DNA of 6,771 nucleotides. Source: CBDTYW01 sp965364735 (GTDB lineage: Bacteria > Actinomycetota > Nitriliruptoria > Nitriliruptorales > Nitriliruptoraceae). Positions 5,251-6,771 of the stretch are shown here, one piece after another. Location: the NCBI GenBank assembly GCA_965364735.1, contig CBDTYW010000210.1:1-6771 (forward strand). Reading direction: 5' to 3'. How positions within the stretch are numbered: position 1 is the stretch's first letter; the number at the start of each line of letters is the position of its first letter. The notes under the pieces are model-generated. The model was not told where the DNA came from. It worked only from the letters and a program-made list of their open reading frames with translations, and did no database searches. A program made the position numbers and the translations under genes.

Positions 5251-6566
5251 CCACCGTCGAGCTGCCCCATGACCCCTGGTCGCTGACCACCGCCCGTGAT
5301 GCCGACGGCGTCATGACCGTCGCTGGCCACCGCGTCACCGATCTCGTCGCCGAGCACGGCTCGCCGCTGCTGGTCGTCGACGAGGCCGATCTGATCGCGC
5401 GCGCCACCGCCTACCGCGACGCCTTCCCGGGCGTGCACGTCGCGTACGCGTCGAAGGCGTGGTGCACCGTCGGCATCCTCCAGATCGTCAGCCGTCTGGG
5501 CCTGTGGATCGACGTTGCGTCGGGTGGAGAGCTGCACACGGCACATGTCGCCGACGTGCCGATGGAGCAGGTCGTCTTCCATGGAAACAACAAGTCGGTC
5601 GATGAGCTGCGGATGGCGGTCGAGCTCGGCGTGGGCCGGATCGTCGCGGACTCGCTGATCGAGCTGGAACGCATCGAGCAGGTCGCGGCGGACGCCGGCA
5701 TCACGCAGGACGTGTGGCTGCGCATCACCCCGGGCATCGACGCGCACACCCATGAGTACGTGCGAACCGGCCACGACGACGCCAAGTTCGGCTTCACCCT
5801 CTCGCTGGGGCTCGCGGACGAGGCCATCGTCGCCGCGAAGGCGCTGTCCCACGTCAGGGTCATCGGGATCCACGCCCACATCGGCTCGCAGATCTTCGGC
5901 ACGGACCCGTTCATCGCCAACGCCGACGTCATGATCGGGCTGCTCGCCCGCTGGCGGTCCGAGCACGGCATCACGATCCCCGAGTGCAACCTGGGCGGGG
6001 GCATGGGGATCCGTTACACCCACGAGGACCACCCGGTCGAGATCGCCCGCTACGGCGAGGCGGTGCTCGAGGCCGTCGAGCGTGCCTGCGCGAAGCACGG
6101 GATCGAGGTCCCACAGCTCGCCGTCGAGCCGGGCCGCGCGATCGTGGCCCCGTCGACCTGCACCGTCTACATGGTCGGCACGGTCAAGCCGTTGCCGGGG
6201 CTGAGCACGTGGGTGAGCGTCGACGGCGGGATGTCGGACAACATCCGCCCCGCCCTCTACGACGCCGAGCACGAGGTGACGCTGGCGTCGCGGTCCGGCT
6301 CGAAGGCGCTGCGTCGGGTGACGGTCGTCGGCAAGCACTGTGAGTCCGGCGACCTCGTCCGCGAGCGCGTCGGGCTGCCGGAGGACCTCGCCCCGGGCGA
6401 TCTGCTGGCGGTTGCCGCGACCGGCGCCTACACGGCCTCGATGGCGTCGAACTACAACCGGCTGCCACGCCCTGGCGCGGTGATCGTGCGCGACGGCGTC
6501 GTCCGCAAGCTCATGCGGCGCGAGTCCTACGCCGACGTCGCTGCCCGCGACTTCGCGCTGGACTGA
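5247..6566 (+). CDS. lysA: Diaminopimelate decarboxylase
   Basis: This enzyme decarboxylates meso-diaminopimelate to L-lysine, the last step of the DAP pathway. It is a PLP-dependent fold-type III (alanine-racemase-like barrel) enzyme. The 439 residues contain AYASKAW with PLP lysine K70, ASGGELHTA (91-99), HGNNKS (112-117), HAHIGSQ (209-215), the glycine loop NLGGGMGI (248-255), EPGRAIVAPS (294-303), the dimer-interface CESGD (365-369), and GAYTASMASNYN (393-404). All expected active-site elements are present. The start is GTG 5247, inside the argS stop (GTGA), with GGAG at 5238-5241 five bases upstream in the end of argS. The upstream open frame (from 4551) is only the argS shadow. The argS-lysA order is well documented in Corynebacterium and Mycobacterium, where hom/thrA usually follows. 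Here a convergent gene follows instead. Confidence 0.97.
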   Translation: MTTVELPHDPWSLTTARDADGVMTVAGHRVTDLVAEHGSPLLVVDEADLIARATAYRDAFPGVHVAYASKAWCTVGILQIVSRLGLWIDVASGGELHTAHVADVPMEQVVFHGNNKSVDELRMAVELGVGRIVADSLIELERIEQVAADAGITQDVWLRITPGIDAHTHEYVRTGHDDAKFGFTLSLGLADEAIVAAKALSHVRVIGIHAHIGSQIFGTDPFIANADVMIGLLARWRSEHGITIPECNLGGGMGIRYTHEDHPVEIARYGEAVLEAVERACAKHGIEVPQLAVEPGRAIVAPSTCTVYMVGTVKPLPGLSTWVSVDGGMSDNIRPALYDAEHEVTLASRSGSKALRRVTVVGKHCESGDLVRERVGLPEDLAPGDLLAVAATGAYTASMASNYNRLPRPGAVIVRDGVVRKLMRRESYADVAARDFALD

Positions 6567-6605
6567 TCCGGGCTCGGGACTGATCTGGTTGACGAGGGAA
6601 CGCAG

Positions 6606-6635
6606 CGACGGCCGACCCCGAAGGGCCGGCCGTCG
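6606..6635. terminator. Bidirectional hairpin between lysA and the convergent gene
   Basis: CGACGGCCG (6606-6614) pairs over 9 bp with CGGCCGTCG (6627-6635). An inner CCC/GGG helix (6617-6619 with 6623-6625) sits across a small asymmetric bulge. It is 39 nt after the lysA stop and 21 nt past the stop of the minus-strand gene, the expected place for a shared terminator between convergent genes. No T-run is present. Confidence 0.72.
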
Positions 6636-6640
6636 TCTGA

Positions 6641-6660
6641 CTGAGGTCAGCTGAGGTCAG
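6641..6660. repeat. Perfect 10-bp tandem duplication at a stop codon
   Basis: CTGAGGTCAG occurs twice in direct tandem (6641-6650 and 6651-6660). The second copy contains the TGA stop (minus strand, 6659-6657) of the acidic-tail gene, and the first copy lies just past it. It looks like a recent slippage duplication, and it does not change the reading frame that ends at the TGA. Confidence 0.8.
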
Positions 6661-6771
6661 CTGGGGGCCTCGGTCGCGTCCTCGTCAGCGACGTCGGCGT
6701 CGGCGGAGGCGTCGGCCTCGTCACCTTCGACAACGACCTCGGCGTCAGCGTCAGCGTCGGCGTCAGCGTCG
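6657..6771 (-). CDS. C-terminal acidic Asp/Ala-rich tail of an unidentified protein (5' part outside window)
   Basis: On the minus strand an open frame enters at the right edge and reads 37 residues before TGA (6659-6657). It begins with five Asp-Ala repeats, DADADADADAEVVVEG, and ends DEDATEAPS. Nearly half of the residues are Asp or Glu and there is almost no positive charge. Codon third positions stay G/C-rich, and a terminator hairpin follows 21 nt later, which supports a true gene end. Acidic low-complexity tails occur on several actinobacterial ribosomal proteins and chaperones such as trigger factor, but no family can be assigned from this piece. The opposite strand gives only a Val/Ser repeat with no gene context. 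Confidence 0.6.
   Translation of the reverse strand, partial: DADADADADAEVVVEGDEADASADADVADEDATEAPS
6741..6770. repeat. Hexanucleotide repeat encoding Asp-Ala
   Basis: Five consecutive 6-bp units read GACGCT or GACGCC on the minus strand. They continue to the window edge, so the true array may be longer. Less regular GAC-GCC units recur at 6687-6713. Such arrays can change length by replication slippage in steps of two residues without shifting the frame. Confidence 0.65.

Noticed and set aside
5112..6338. A 408-codon open frame on the minus strand
   Set aside because: It is opposite lysA, whose active-site motifs are all intact. It has no recognisable domain and no ribosome binding site.
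6657..6771. A plus-strand gene beginning at the right edge (Val/Ser/Gly repeat)
   Set aside because: The plus strand has no start codon with a ribosome binding site here and lies just past a terminator. The minus strand reads a coherent acidic tail ending 21 nt before that hairpin.

Overview
The window is about 6.8 kb of very GC-rich DNA from what looks like an actinobacterium. The main reasons are the strong G/C bias at third codon positions, the gene pair argS-lysA (a linkage well known from Corynebacterium and Mycobacterium), a beta-synthase that closely resembles the actinobacterial cystathionine beta-synthases, and TANNNT-type -10 elements. I cannot name the genus from sequence alone. 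A deep-branching actinobacterial lineage is possible but not shown.

Layout. Positions 1-713, minus strand: the N-terminal 237 residues of a PLP-dependent cystathionine beta-synthase/cysteine synthase whose 3' end lies off the left edge. Positions 714-976: a divergent intergenic region with a 6-bp inverted repeat. Positions 977-2761, plus strand: a two-gene surface module, made of a small secreted WxL-like protein and a membrane-anchored DUF916-type (WxL-interacting-protein-like) protein. They are separated by two back-to-back small hairpins, and an 8-bp-stem hairpin follows the second gene. Positions 2907-2979, minus strand: tRNA-Arg(CCG), with its own -10 element upstream and an 18-bp near-palindrome just beyond its 3' end. 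Positions 3130-6566, plus strand: a stand-alone response-regulator receiver domain, then argS (arginyl-tRNA synthetase) and lysA (diaminopimelate decarboxylase), the last two translationally overlapped through GTGA. A strong hairpin at 6606-6635 separates lysA from a convergent minus-strand gene. Only that gene's last 37 residues are present, an Asp/Ala-rich acidic tail.

How the genes relate. The right half is housekeeping: charging of tRNA-Arg and the last step of lysine biosynthesis, with a cognate Arg tRNA transcribed divergently close by. The left half has sulfur amino-acid metabolism (Cbs) next to a cell-surface pair. In Firmicutes, WxL proteins and DUF916/DUF3324 proteins are encoded together and act at the peptidoglycan surface. 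The pair here is the least routine part of the window, because it is a minimal two-gene version in a high-GC organism and its C-terminal WxL motif is degenerate. I found no mobile elements, CRISPR arrays, phage genes or clear signs of a wholly new system.
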